Notes under the pieces: model-generated
Told to the model about the DNA's origin: nothing
Databases searched by the model: none
The model's input: the letters and a program-made list of their open reading frames with translations, nothing else
In this document: piece by piece, positions 21,569 to 49,822 of the stretch
Layout: each line of letters opens with the position of its first letter
Numbering within the stretch: position 1 is the stretch's first letter
NCBI RefSeq assembly: GCF_019703515.2
Contig: NC_059362.1
Span: forward strand, 48,003,468 to 48,067,467
Direction: 5' to 3'
DNA from: Myxocyprinus asiaticus
Taxonomy: Eukaryota; Chordata; Actinopteri; Cypriniformes; Catostomidae
Length of the DNA stretch: 64,000 bases
Program-made: the position numbers and the translations under genes

Positions 21569-22929
21569 TCATTCTGTGTCAACCAGAGGTCCCCAGCTCA
21601 AAATTTTGATAAAAAACAAATTCTGGTAAAAGATAAACATAAATGATGATGAAAGGCAACATATGAAATGCCGTGGATGAATATTTACTGAGTAATCCAT
21701 TATTTTGTAGAGGGGGTATAAATGACAATTTTCACTTATGATTTTGGAGCAAACCTACAGATCAAGAAAATAACCTTAGAAAGGTGTCAGCATCATTATT
21801 TTATTTGTACTCAGAGATTGGTACATCTGTTACTAAAATCAGTCGACTTTAACAATCCTTGTTGCATTATCTCCCAATGGTGACAGTTCAAAAATGGGAA
21901 AAAAGCACTTTTCGTGTTCTTTTTCCAAAGTTGGCGTGCCTGTAACTCAAGACGTATTGAAGATATCTTAATATCCTTTTACATTCTGCTTCAGGACAAA
22001 CTTTTCTTTTTGTATCTTGATTTTTAAGGCCTTATATTATTCAGTTCCAGAGATACAAGGCTCTCAATGTGGCTCCATGAGTAAACTGTTAAATTGTACA
22101 CATTTTCAGTGTGTGGGTCACTTTGCATATAGCTGATACTTTTTGTATTAAAAGAGGAATATCTGAAGTACAAATAATGTTGAAAGTAGAAATGTATCTT
22201 GTTTCCCTCTATAAAAACAATTGCATAGAGCATACCCATTTTTAACAATGTCTGCGTGCCAAAAATACACTGAAATGGTCGTTTAATAAATAAGGTACAT
22301 TTCTAGTTTCAGCATTATTTGTTCATCAGATATTCCTCTTTAAATACAATAAGCATCTGCTTTATACAAAGTGACCCACATTTGGTTTTCAACCATTGAA
22401 AATGGGTAAAATTAAACTATTTGCACATGGAGCCACATTGAGAGCCCCATATCTCTGGGATTGAACCATATAGGAACTTAAAAATGATGATACAAAAAGA
22501 AATATTTGTTCTGAAGCAGAATCTAAAAGGATATTAAGATATCTTTAATACTTCTTGAGTTACAGGCACGCCAACTTTGGAAAAAGAACAAGAAAAGTGC
22601 TTTTCCCCATTTTTGAACTGTCACCATTGGGATATAATGCAACAAGGATTGTTAAAGTCAACTGATTTTAGTAACAGATGTACCAATCTCTGAGTACAAA
22701 TAAAATAATGATGCTGACACCTTTCTACGGTTATTTATTTGATTTGTCGTTTTGCTCCAAAATCATAAGTGAAAATTGTCATTTATACCCCCTCTACAAA
22801 ATAATGGATTACTCAGTAAATATTCATCCACGGCATTTCATATTTTTGATTTTATCTTCATTTATGCATTTCTTTCACCAGAAAAAAAATGTCTAAATCA
22901 AAGTTGAGCTGGTTGAGTTGACAGAATGA
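21569..22929. repeat. 1.36-kb imperfect palindrome (fold-back repeat)
   Basis: Two arms of about 640-680 bases are inverted copies around a loop near 22206-22278. Paired examples are ATGCCGTGGATGAATATTTA (21670) with TAAATATTCATCCACGGCAT (about 22819), and CCAAAGTTGGCGTGCCTGTA (21926) with TACAGGCACGCCAACTTTGG (22561). Ends read TCATTCTGTGTCAACC and GTTGACAGAATGA. Scattered mismatches show some age. No ORF with recognisable homology. It could be a fold-back transposon or an inverted local duplication. Confidence 0.85.
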
Positions 22930-24028
22930 ATCTATATTCAGATAAAAGCATGTCAAAGATTCTTACAGAACTACAGAAATTCTGTATCGACAATCAGAAA
23001 TGATCAGAGGGGCTCAAATCCTTATAAATGTGAACACATCGAGATCTAACTAATCCCTCTGATCTGGAATTTTACTTTGTGCTTGTGAATGTTGAACAAT
23101 AAAGCAATAATATTATAATCATTACAGCTGCATTAAACACCTACTGAAGAAAAAAAAAAAATCAAACTTCAAAAAACAAAAAAGAAACAAAATTCAGATT
23201 AAAAATACATGAAATATAAAGAAATTGTAATAAGGCTCAGTAACGTTAAGTTCTTTGATAAACCAGTGTAAAATAGTAAATCACTCAGTTCTGACATGTT
23301 TCCAAACACAGTTACCCTTGTTTTACCCCATATGTGTTGGGGAGTACAAATTATTTAATTAGAAATGTATTTAAAAGTCTAACACAAGAGGATACTGTGA
23401 CAGCCGCAAATACAGAATTAAAATAGTTATGACAGTAAAGGTCACAGAACCCCTTGACATCAACTCAAGACATAATCTGAATATTTAACATGAAGATATT
23501 ACTTCACTATTTGATAATAATAATAATAATTCAACAAAAAACAAGCATAAAGAGGGGGGGAACCACTGCACGTATGGACCACAATATTGCAACAGCACTT
23601 AAACATGTTGTAATAAACTAGGTTGATTTGAAATATAGATATGCTTTTATACTCCATTTTAAATTCAATGACAAGTCAGAAAGGTATTATAAATGCAACG
23701 TGCAACGCTTTATGAACTCATTGAAAAGATGGCCTGGTGATTCCTTGTTAATTATGTACATTTCATTAGAAACATCGTTTAGTAATAGCTCTCGAGTACT
23801 TCAAACCTTCATAAAATACAACCAGTCGACACCAATTCAGTGTTTTAGAATTCAAAACAAAAGAGTTCTTAAATTAGATAAAATCGCAGGATTTTATGCT
23901 TACTCAAAAATAGTCCTAAAAATATATCGCATATTCCAGCTTTAGAAACACATTTAATAAAATATCTTCTTTTTGAAATTGAATAGCAGAGTTGAAACAC
24001 TTATTCAACTATTAAAATGGCCATTTAA
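22930..24028. other. AT-rich non-coding
   Basis: An unsupported 105-codon plus-strand ORF (23628-23945) has no motif, and nothing else is seen. Confidence 0.4.
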
Positions 24029-24699
24029 CCTTGTACGACCCGGCGTCCAGATGCGTGGACGTTGTGTTTTGGCTTCACTAAAGGCAACGCATAATTTAAA
24101 TGAATAAAAACTGACTGAATATTGTTCACGAGACTCTAAATTGTCATTTAAGGGTTAAACTTCAGCCGTACCGAGTCATGTGACACAACAGCGTGTCGTA
24201 GATTTCCATGGCGCTACTATAGTTACAAATCAGCGAGTATTGACGCTGACTATCACCACTGGAGTCACGAGTTTGAATCCAGGGTGTGCTCAGTGACTCC
24301 AGTCAGGTCTCCTAAGCAACCAAATTGGCCCGGTTGCTAGGGAGGGTAGAGTCACATGGGGTAACCTCCTCGTGGTCGTGATAGTGGTTCTTGCTCTCAA
24401 TGGGGCGTGTGGTAAGTTATGCGTGGATCGTGGAGAGTAGCATGAGCTTCCACATGCTGTGAGTCTCCGCGGTGTCATGCACAACGAGTCACATGATAAG
24501 ATGTGCGGATTGACGGTCTCAGAAGCGGAGGCAACTGAGACTTGTCCTCCACCACCCGGATTGAGGTGAGTAACCGCGCCACCACGAGGACCTACTTAGT
24601 AGTGGGAACTCGGGCATTCCAAATTGGGAGAAAAGAGGATAAAATAAATAAAAGGGGAATGGAAAATGCACACAGCAGTCACACAGGGGTCTCAGGAGG
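24029..24699 (+). mobile_element. repeat family A, copy 3, with SINE insert
   Basis: Left end CCTTGTACGACCCGGCG and right end GGGGTCTCAGGAGG, flanked by TTAA (24025-24028 and 24700-24703). The sub-terminal palindrome is CCAGATGCGTGG. Left TIR more diverged than in the other copies. A SINE occupies most of the interior. Confidence 0.7.
24232..24649 (+). mobile_element. tRNA-derived SINE, 5'-truncated
   Basis: Near-identical to 35747-36193 but lacks its first 25-30 bases. Carries the RNA polymerase III B-box-like GAGTTTGAATCCAGG, the core CAAATTGGCCCGGTTGCTAG, and ends in an A-rich AAAATAAATAAA tail. Abundant SINEs of this sort are known in cyprinids (HAmo-type); exact family not confirmed. 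Confidence 0.75.
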
Positions 24700-24703
24700 T
24701 TAA

Positions 24704-26543
24704 AACAGAACAATATTATTTTTTTTCAGAGATGTCCCCATTTATTTTAAAAAGTGGTAGTTGTGACATAAAACTCATGAATATTAATTTGGTTATGCAC
24801 TGTTCATTTCAAATAATTTTTTTAACCAACTCAAGCACTCCTATAAATATTCACATCATTAATGTCATAACTTCATCCCTACATCTGCATCTGTTGGTCC
24901 TGGGATTTATTTAGTCAGTGGATGATTACATGGATCAGCACATTTGTTTACATTTTGCTTTTACACATTAAACATCATAAATATGTCATATATAAGCTCC
25001 AGAAACTGATCTAAACTACGCTCTTCCCTTCATACACAAACCCTGAAATCAGCACATTATAACAAACATCTCCTGATTGATCCTAATGAAGCAAAGATGT
25101 AAATCATGGTCAAATAACGTCACGTGTTGATGGTCATGTGACCTGGAGCATTGATCTGTAATAATAACAAATGCTAGAAATGATGGGCTGTATTGGGAAA
25201 TGAACTGCAAATACTAAAGAGCTATATTGACTCATCTAATCATGCACGTTTCTGGTCAGTTCTGATAGTCACAGACATCAGAGAAAAACAAGGATACATG
25301 CAAACAATAAAATGCACTGAAGTGACACAATGGAGAATGGTTCTCTTTCATCTTTTTCATATTTAATCGTCTAATTCCAAGAATAGTTTGTGATGATTTC
25401 TTTGCATTTCCGTTACTTAGAAAACCACGTTGAAGCTGTTTTGATCAAATTCAGGCTCTGTATCTAAAAATCAACTTCAATTAGTTGCAAAACTACGAAA
25501 AAGACAAAAAATGATTAAGGAATGGAATAGTGCAATTTCTCTAGGAGAAAGTAGAAGCAGGAGGAAACAGACGGGGCTCATCAAATAAATATCAAAAATA
25601 GATTTTGTGCACTCGTTATATAATCTAGGCTATCTGAATCCAAAATATCCCTTTAATACGTTATAAAATATAGATCCACTTAGAAATCATGTGAACTGCT
25701 TCAACAGAGTTTTACTGTCAACTCTACAGACACATCGTTTATTTGATGACTCGATGTCTGGGTTTACTTTCATCTCACAGAATTAAATGGAGACAATCAT
25801 TTGGGCATCAGATATCTGTTTACAGCTGCTGTTACGCAAATGAAAACGTCCTGAAGCTCGTTTCTTGGTCACATAAGCATGGCTTTAGTCAGAGTCTGGC
25901 ATTAAAGTATGTTTTCAGTCATCGGATTGCAATAAGATAGCACTTGAGCACATTAAATAGCAGGTGTAAATGCAAAAGCGTTTTTGTTATTATGGGATGA
26001 GGCTGCACTACAGTAATCCGTTGTTAAGCACTGTGTGAAGAACACGTACACAACTGTCTTATCACCCGACTGAATGAACAAAATCCCATGAATTATTCCA
26101 TTGGATAACACTTTCAAAAACAATGTCTCTAAAGTCAAGAAAGTGGTTCACCAGATACCGTATTGGAAGTATTTGAATGATCAAACTCAGTAAATGATTT
26201 TCAGATATTTTTCAGTTAACGCAGCCTCTTAAGTAACATGTTGTGAGCAGTGTTTTCCGTTTTGCGCAGGTTAATGTGACAGGATCTCGATCACACTGGG
26301 GAATGAAATATTGGGATATAAAACACTTTATAATAAAGTTTAAATGTTACATCTGTGAGGTGTCATTGATAGAGCAAATCAATAAATATTAATGAAACTA
26401 AAACTAAATTGTCCCACTAACTTTTGCCTCAGTCTCAGATATGCTCAAAGAGGAAGTTGCATGCCTTTAACACGATTTACTTTAAAACATGATTTAAAAA
26501 CGTGTCTTAATAAAAGATTTTTGCTAATGTACTGGCTCATGAC
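24704..26543. other. intergenic, no gene seen
   Basis: Between the EML1-like exons and the 3' end of BAHD1. No exon with supportable coding text on either strand. The ORFs at 25743-25940 and 25953-26138 have no motif. Confidence 0.4.
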
Positions 26544-26547
26544 TTAA

Positions 26548-27082
26548 AGGAACAGTTCACCCAAAAATGAAAATTCTGTCATCATTTACTCACCCTCATG
26601 CCATCTCAGATGTGTATGACTTTCTTTCTTCTGCAGAACACAAATGAAGATTTTTAGAAGAATGTTTCAGCTCTGTAAGTCCATACAATGCAAGTGAATG
26701 GTGACCAGAACTTTGAAGCTCCATAAAGCACATAAAGGCAGCATAAAAGTAATCCATAAGACTCCAGTGGTTTAATCCATGTCTTCAGAAGTGATCCGAT
26801 AGGTGTGGGTGAGAAACAGATCAATATTTAAGTGCTTGCATACTATAAATCTCCCCTTTCACTTTCAGATTTGAAAGTGAAACTAAACCACATGCGACTT
26901 TCAGAATGTAAAGTGAAAGTTCTGGTCACCATTCACTTGCATTGTATGGACCTACAGAGCTGAAATATTCTTCTAAAAAACTTCATTTGTGTTCTGCAGA
27001 AGAAAGAAAGTCATACACATCTGGGATGGCATGAGGGTGAGTAAATGATGACAGAATTTACATTTTTGGGTGAACTATCCCT
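26548..27082. mobile_element. TTAA fold-back MITE, intact copy
   Basis: Flanked by TTAA (26544-26547 and 27083-27086). Arms AGGAACAGTTCACCC and GGGTGAACTATCCCT, continuing as long inverted copies (TCATCATTTACTCACCCTCA paired with TGAGGGTGAGTAAATGATGA). Non-coding. Lies just downstream of the BAHD1 transcript and could form a strong hairpin if read through. Confidence 0.85.
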
Positions 27083-27086
27083 TTAA

Positions 27087-27713
27087 AGTTTGCAAATTCC
27101 TCGAGCACATCTATATATTTTTACTCTTTGTTTTCAGGGTTATATTGAAATATTTGGTACTCTCTAGATCTGGATGGACGACCTCTCAACAGAGTTTCCT
27201 GAATCTCACCAAGACAGACAGACAGACAGACATGGTCGCAATCATGAGCGCTCTTCTATGTGCACACATACGCACATACGTCCGGTATCATTAATTTAAT
27301 CACTGATAATTAACACAATCACAGGTCAGCTGCAATATCATCTGTTCTTGGACTGACAGGTCTGGGTCTTGTGTCTGTACTTCACTCAGACTTAAAGTCT
27401 GCTTTGTAGTTTCAGATCCTTCAGATCTTCTTCAGTCCAGTGTACATGACCATTGAACAGAGGGCCGAACCTTCAGTGAACTGATGCACAGAGAAACTTT
27501 CACTGAGTCTTATTCTTGTTCTCAGTATTTTCTTCCATTGGCAGTTAGGGTTAGGACAGATTCTCAACTTCTCATCCCTTAGATCACCATGTTCTGTCTG
27601 TATAGTGACCCCACATACCTCTGAATCGGGTGTTTCATTGGACATCATGTAGAATCGTCCTCTCTCTGGGTCACTTTCATTGTGCGTCACAGACTTTGGG
27701 TTGCGTTTCAGTT
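27087..27713 (-). other. probable 3' untranslated region of BAHD1
   Basis: Directly follows the BAHD1 stop codon on the minus strand. An open stretch continues in another frame but lacks BAHD1 homology. The last part holds an AGAC tetranucleotide run at 27213-27233. Confidence 0.5.
27295..27300 (-). terminator. possible poly(A) signal ATTAAA for BAHD1
   Basis: Common variant hexamer on the minus strand about 415 bases after the stop codon. No canonical AATAAA on that strand was noticed nearer. Weak evidence on its own. Confidence 0.25.
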
Positions 27714-43621
<15,908 letters not shown>

Positions 43622-43641
43622 CACATGTTTCCTAAAAACAC

Positions 43642-44090
43642 CTACAGGATAAAAAGATTTTAAATTAAACTGGTTTTAAGGGGCGTTCACACTGACATTG
43701 ATTTAACAACTCAAGGTCGCCAAGTACTTAACAATGAATATCTGTTAAAAGTTTAACTCTGCTCGAGTCTGTCACATCTCTGGGGTTGGGAACCAAGAAC
43801 CAGTTCTTGGTCAGAATGGGTTCCATTCTTAAAAAATACAGAAACCTTGACTTTCGGTTCTGTTAACGGTTCTGGAAAGTGCAATTTTTTCTACAGAACA
43901 GAACATACAGAGATAAGAGCGTAGTCTAATTCCTAAACAAATGAATCTTATGAGCTTGTTCTTTTTAGTGATCAAAATGCTTATCACTAAATTAATCTTA
44001 CTGATGCAGGATTTAAGACTTCATGTCTGACTCTAAATGAAATAAGAACTGTTATTGTGTAATGTAATGTACTGAAGGCTTGTGAGATTT
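43642..44090. other. upstream of BAHD1 coding exon 1, no gene seen
   Basis: Probably 5' intron of BAHD1. GAACCAAGAACCAGTTCTTGG near 43790 is an inverted-repeat stretch that looks transposon-derived. Confidence 0.4.
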
Positions 44091-44420
44091 AGGGCTGCAA
44101 CAGCTAATTGATAAAATCGAAAATAATCGATAATGAAAATCATTGACAATGAATTTCATTATCGATTAGTTGGATATGTGTGCCATGCACGGAAAAGCTC
44201 CGTCAGTGATGTCACTTTACAGGAGTGAAAAGTAAGCTTGCATGATGAAACTCGTTTGAAAAATGGTGGAGACATGTTGAAGCGGAAAAAACACGACCAG
44301 TTGTCCAGTACAGGGGAGCACTTTATGTTAAACACTTCAAAGAATATGAGAAGAATACATTTTAATGTGGAGCGGTGCTGCATCAGGTGTGTCTCTCCAG
44401 TGCATAACTTACATTTCACG
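44091..44420 (+). repeat. hAT end with degraded BED-finger transposase text
   Basis: Starts TAGGGCTGCAACAGCTAATT with ATAATCGATAATGAAAATC, a well-known fish hAT terminus. The following 44265-44400 reads like a decayed BED-type hAT transposase start (AEKTRPV-like, frameshifted). The right terminus is not found. Confidence 0.45.
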
Positions 44421-44685
44421 GTTATTTTCTATGTTTTACAATGTATAAATGTTATTCATTCAAAATCAGGTGTGTATTTCCATCTCGCAAAACTGTTTGT
44501 CTTTACCACAAGCGAGTCACTGTTAAACTTAAATGACCAAGCGAGAGCGCATACATCTGTGTCAATCAAACCCATTACAATAGAGAAAGGGAGCACAATC
44601 ATTTTGGTTAAATGTGTCATTTCCTGCTTTGACATTTTTGCAGCAGCAGCCGCCCATGTGAAATTTCGTGCCACCCAAATCAAAT

Positions 44686-45180
44686 ATAGGGTACAACGGG
44701 GCAAAAGACACACCTTCAGGAAAATTTGCTTTTTTCTTGTTACAGACTGAAAAAATGGGTTTCTTTTTTCTGAATATTGATGGAGCAACATAATTTGTGT
44801 AAAAGTAGCCAATAAAGGAATGTTGTTTTGATTAAAATTCAGTTTTTAAAAAAGGTGGTGAGGGAGTCTATTAACACACACGTGTTTATATTGATATGGT
44901 GTAGATTTAGCGGTGATAGTTGTACTGCAAATAATTTTGAGACAGCAAGATGATTTTTTTGAGTAATAAATAAAGATGATGCTTACTGAGAATATCTACT
45001 TCAGTAAAGAGGGCACCATTTCCTGTTAATTTTGATCACATTTGTCATTTTATAACGTCTCAATTATTCTATAAACAAATGAATCTCCATTGTGATTGGA
45101 TCAGTCAATGTGTAATGTGCATCAGCTATATAAATTTGCAAACTTTAAAAAATGTTCAAAATGAGATCAAACTTTAGACA

Positions 45181-45218
<38 letters not shown>

Positions 45219-45360
45219 CTCATGGATCAGGAATATTTTGCAGTGTTTAGTGTCAAACCGGTGTTTAGCAAAGTGCTGCGGTAGTTTTTGTTGCTATTTA
45301 AATCAAATTAAAGAAAATGATATCAAAGGAATCTTGTACGTCACGGGGCATTTATTTTCT
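44686..45360 (+). mobile_element. MITE of the GTACAACGGGGC family, copy 1
   Basis: Starts AGGGTACAACGGGGCAAAAG and shares TGAATATTGATGGAGCAACA, ATCTCATGGATCAGGAATAT and TAGTTTTTGTTGCTATTTA with 55240-55716. The right TIR is degraded (CACGGGGC near 45342). Contains a CA array at 45181-45217. Confidence 0.6.
45181..45217. repeat. (CA)n microsatellite
   Basis: About 18 CA units; the related MITE at 55572 has only a few, so the array expanded after insertion. Confidence 0.95.
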
Positions 45361-46901
45361 TTATTTTTTCTACTTTGAAGTCAAACGTCTCTAACGACTA
45401 GATAGGACTGATGAGAAAAAGAGAGGCTTTGTAAACTACAAATTACCACATTTAGGCTACAAATATATCACGGTCGGTAAACTCTAACAGAACTGTTCAA
45501 TAGTTCCATCTATCAGACTTCATTATAACAACTGTGGGGTTTCTAAAAGTGTTGAGGCTATTATTATCCATAACAAATAATATAACAATACTAGAATTAT
45601 TTTTTTATAAAGACTAGCTTCATTGAGCAACCCACAGTAATGAGGAGCCATCCATGGATTTACCTGTGGTTATTTATGATATATTATTACAAATGCCACT
45701 GTTACGCTAACCATAGCTGCAAGTACAATAAAGGACTTTAAAGTCTGAAACTTTCAGAATTATAAACAAATTATGGATAAAGTTTTCCTCGTGTGTGATG
45801 TCTGATATTAGTAAACAAACTGGCCTGGTTTGACATCACATTACTAAATATTATCGAAATAATTAATATCTGTTGTGGAATAGTGAACAAACTTTTCACT
45901 AGAATTACAGTACCAACTCTGTAAATAGGTATAAAGCTCATTTAAGTTTGTTTACCTTAAATTTGTTTGATTTCAAAAGGTTCCAGATGCTTAGATGTAA
46001 ACAATATATATAGTAACATATTTAATACACAATGTACAGCATACAATTATTTATGGGGTTTTTTTTAGTAATAAAATAATGGAAATAAAATGTGTCTTTT
46101 TTATCTGATTAATCAAACAAAACAAATAGGTGATTATTTGATTATCTAAATAATCAAATTTTTATTTATATAGCTTTGATCAAGTATCGGATCGCATTTA
46201 TGCTTCTAAAACAATTTTATAAGTTTGATATTTACTCAATATTCTGGCATGTTATTAAATATATAATTAGCAAAAACACATTAATGAAGGGAACCCTGAG
46301 GAGCAGCAGATTAACCTTTAAAACTGCATTATTTGTGGATTAAATATGAGTTAAATAAATGTTGCAATAGTTTTCAGACTGAACCAGCCTTGATGTTTCC
46401 AAGCTGTGGATGTATAGATACAAATCACAATATATGACGTGATTTTAACAGTGACTGATGATTAATTAATAACACAGAGGAGAAAATGACTTTAACTGTC
46501 TTAATATATTTAGCACATTATTATTAGAAAGTGTAAAATCATTCAATCAGGTTACAGGATGTAAATAAGTCTCCTAATAGTTCAAAGCTTTGAATGATTT
46601 CATCTCAAACTCGTACATGACAGATGTTATAGTTCATGGAGTCACTGTTATTATCACATCATCAGCTGTTTATATGGATTTATACGGTGTTTTGTTCAGC
46701 TGTGTGAATGAGATGGACTTTATAAAACCAAAACACAACTAGAAATATGACTTCCTGCCATATAATATCATGGAAACTCCCTCATTATATCAAATGAAAA
46801 TTACTTATTAAAACGTCAGCCAAACGTTTAACAAACACAACAATGAAAACAACTGATTTTAGTCATTGTTGGGGAATTATTATGACATGTTAAGCAGTTT
46901 C
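45361..46901. other. AT-rich non-coding
   Basis: Nothing gene-like. TGATTAATCAAACAAAACAA near 46109 and GATTATTTGATTATCTAAAT could be hAT-derived. Confidence 0.4.
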
Positions 46902-46905
46902 TTAA

Positions 46906-47177
46906 AGAGATTCACCCAAGAAATCATTTGTTCTAAAACTGTATGACTTTATTTTTCCTCCATAAATTGAAAGTGAATGGTGAATTATTCTTTTGAACTA
47001 TTTTTAATAGCATTTTTCTAATTGTTGCTTAATTATCATGCAATTGTAAGACGTCATACTAACTGAAAGACAACATGGAGTATTTGTCCTTTTAATTCGT
47101 CACACTACAGGACATTTTAATAAGTGAAAAAGGGAGCAAATAATGACAAAAATAAAAAGTTTAGGTGAATGACTCCT
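46906..47177. mobile_element. degraded TTAA fold-back MITE
   Basis: Flanked by TTAA (46902-46905 and 47178-47181) with ends AGAGATTCACCCAAGAAATC and TTTAGGTGAATGACTCC. A diverged, shorter member of the 26548-27082 family. Confidence 0.6.
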
Positions 47178-47181
47178 TTAA

Positions 47182-47986
47182 TAATTCCCAAATGATTTAC
47201 CTTGAGATTATTTCAATATTTTCCTCTGATCCGATCAAAACTTTGATCATAAATCAGCACTTTTCAGAAACAGTAAAGTTATTTCTGTTATTATTTAACA
47301 CACTGTAGAAAACAATCAAACCACACACACAGTAAGCAGTTGTCAGCAGTGTTTGTGCATTTCTTCATGAGTTTCTGACACCCAAACAGAAGAGTTATCA
47401 CTCTGAAATGCTTTATAATCTCCTTTCATAAGAGTACAAATGGCATGAATGTTTTTGAGATATTAAAATGACCTTCAGACCTCAAACAGAACATGATGTT
47501 TCAAACTAAACTGATGAAATATAGTGGAAATATAGCAGCGATGAACAGCAGTGCTCATGTGCATTATTATATCTAAAGTTTGTCCACTATAATGATGATT
47601 TAAATGTAGCTGTGATAGTGTCGACGTCATGCATCTCTCGCCTGTAAATGTCGAGTTTGTAACATTGTTGCGGTGTTTATTAATGATTGATATTGTTACA
47701 GTGTGTCCGCTCATACAGGCCGACGTGAGCTGTCTTATGAACTGACGTCAGCATATATCATAAATAACATCATCATCATCATCATCATCATCATCAGAAT
47801 TAAAGCACAAACACTGGTCCAAAACTGCAGTTATACACACTCCAGTAATAACTCACGATAACACGTCACCGTTTAATCCGCCTTTGATCATCCGTGTGCA
47901 AACATCACGTGTTCGTGCTTTAAAGAGAGAGAATACAGACGCATTGTGAACAGTTTCATGTGTTTAATTGCTATAAATGTACTTAC
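47182..47986. other. non-coding, with ATC repeat and CRE-like site
   Basis: (ATC)n run at 47767-47796. A TGACGTCA palindrome (CREB/ATF-type) lies at 47743-47750. No gene recognised. Confidence 0.45.
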
Positions 47987-48065
47987 AAACACACGATCCT
48001 TGTGACGCGTCGACGGTTCTGCTGGTGTCGCTCTTCCTGGTTCTGCACTGAACTTCATCTGAACC
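47987..48065 (-). other. candidate untranslated first exon of BAHD1
   Basis: Minus-strand sequence with several CpGs (GTCGACGCGTCACAAGG) that ends at a near-perfect GTTT|gtaagtac donor. The next downstream acceptor before the BAHD1 start is CCTGTAG at 43642. The right (5') limit is not determined. Position, strand and donor suggest a 5' UTR exon; there is no direct proof. Confidence 0.35.
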
Positions 48066-49164
48066 AATAACACACACACACATGCTGATGCTGACACACA
48101 CACCATCCAATGAGCACAGCTGCGTTTATTTATCAATGATCTGACAGTAATCACACTTACATGCTCGTGATTCCACAACAAACCGGGGAAAATGGGCAAA
48201 GTGGGACACTTTTGGAAATATTACTTTCCTGGCACTTTTAATGATGATCTGAATGACATATAACCTGAAATTACACCTTTACAGAACTTTAGGATGTCTC
48301 CTGTCTTAGTCAAAAGCAAAAAAATAAGAAATACTTAATAATGCACTCTACACAAAAGCAACTAAACTGCACTAAAGCCACACAATTCTAAAACTTGATT
48401 TCATGGTGTTCCATTTCAATTTGTAAAATGGAAGTTTACTTAATCCATTTGAGTTGGGACTACATGAATACTTCTTGTGGTGTTAAAGGAATATTCCGTG
48501 TTTAATACAAGTTCAGCTCATTCGACATTATGTGTGTCATAATGTTGATTACCACAAAAATTAATTTCCACTCGTCCCTCCTTTTCTTTAAATGTGTGTT
48601 CCAGTGAGACACTTACAATGGAAGTCAATTAATGCAGCATTAATGAAACTGGGCAGACAGTTTCCACTTTCCAGCATGCTTTGTATGGGACTCGATAAGG
48701 ATAGTAAATGTTGAAATTAAGTGTTATTTTATGTGTTTTTGGGCAAGATGAGAATATGGGAAGATTTGTTCATGTTTAATGTTCTGTTCGGGTCATTTTT
48801 GACTCATATTGATTTTGTTACTTTAATAAAAATGTTTTTTTTTATCTGAGTGATTAAAGACTTGGTGACTTTTCCTCCGCTAGTTATCTAAACACACACA
48901 CACACACACACAAAATCTGGACTTGATTCAATAAGTCTAAGTGGTCGAAAAAAAACAAAAAAATTATTAATTCAAAAACGATTCATTTTAAAGCGACACT
49001 TGTGGTGTTTTGGGTAAAAATTTACCTGCCATATAAAATGAATGGGAAATACTAAAATACAGAGATTTTTTATTATTTGTCAAATACAAATCAACAAATC
49101 AGACACAATGCAGAAAACAACAACACAAATGAAGATGAGAGACTATAAAACATCCACAATACTG
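48066..49164. other. non-coding, with a TTAA-type MITE fragment
   Basis: From 48487 (after TTAA at 48483-48486) AGGAATATTCCGTG and then ATAATGTTGATTACCACAAA form the left part of a second fish TTAA MITE family. The right end is not found. AC run at 48893-48912. Confidence 0.45.
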
Positions 49165-49258
49165 AAAACACACACACATACATACACACACAAACACACA
49201 CACAACCCACACACACACACAAACACACATACACACACACACGCATACACACACACAA

Positions 49259-49303
<45 letters not shown>

Positions 49304-49635
49304 TACGCATAAACACACACAAACACACACAACAAATAGACACACATTCACACACACGCATACACATACACACAAACAAACGCGCGCACACACACAAACA
49401 TACACACATACATACACACACAAACAAACACACACATACAAACACACACACACTCACTACTCACACACACACACACACACAACACACAAACAAACACGCA
49501 CACACACACACACAAACATACACACATACATACACACACAAACAAACACACACATACAAACACACACACACTCACTACTCACACACACTCACTACTCACA
49601 CAGACACAAACACACACAGACACACACACTCACTA

Positions 49636-49672
<37 letters not shown>

Positions 49673-49770
49673 CACACAAACAAACACGCACACACACACA
49701 AACATACACACATACATACACACACAAACAAACACACACACATACAGACACACACACTCACTACTCACAG

Positions 49771-49802
<32 letters not shown>

Positions 49803-49822
49803 ACACACACACACACACACAG
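49165..49822. repeat. (CA)n array with higher-order repeats
   Basis: About 650 bases of CA with AAAC, CATA and CACTCACTACTCAC interruptions. Blocks of AACAAACACGCACACACA and ACACATACATACACACACAA recur near 49375, 49490 and 49682, so whole segments have been duplicated. The long ORFs on both strands are repeat artefacts. Confidence 0.95.

Noticed and set aside
23628..23945. 105-codon plus-strand ORF
   Set aside because: No recognisable motif, AT-rich composition like its surroundings, no splice or promoter support.
24232..24320. Possible tRNA gene (B-box-like sequence)
   Set aside because: It is the tRNA-derived head of a SINE; no acceptor stem or anticodon arm folds cleanly, and the same unit recurs at 35747 with a poly(A)-like tail and duplication.
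44238..44750. 170-codon plus-strand ORF
   Set aside because: Spans a decayed hAT end and a MITE start, so it is a chance frame across two repeats.
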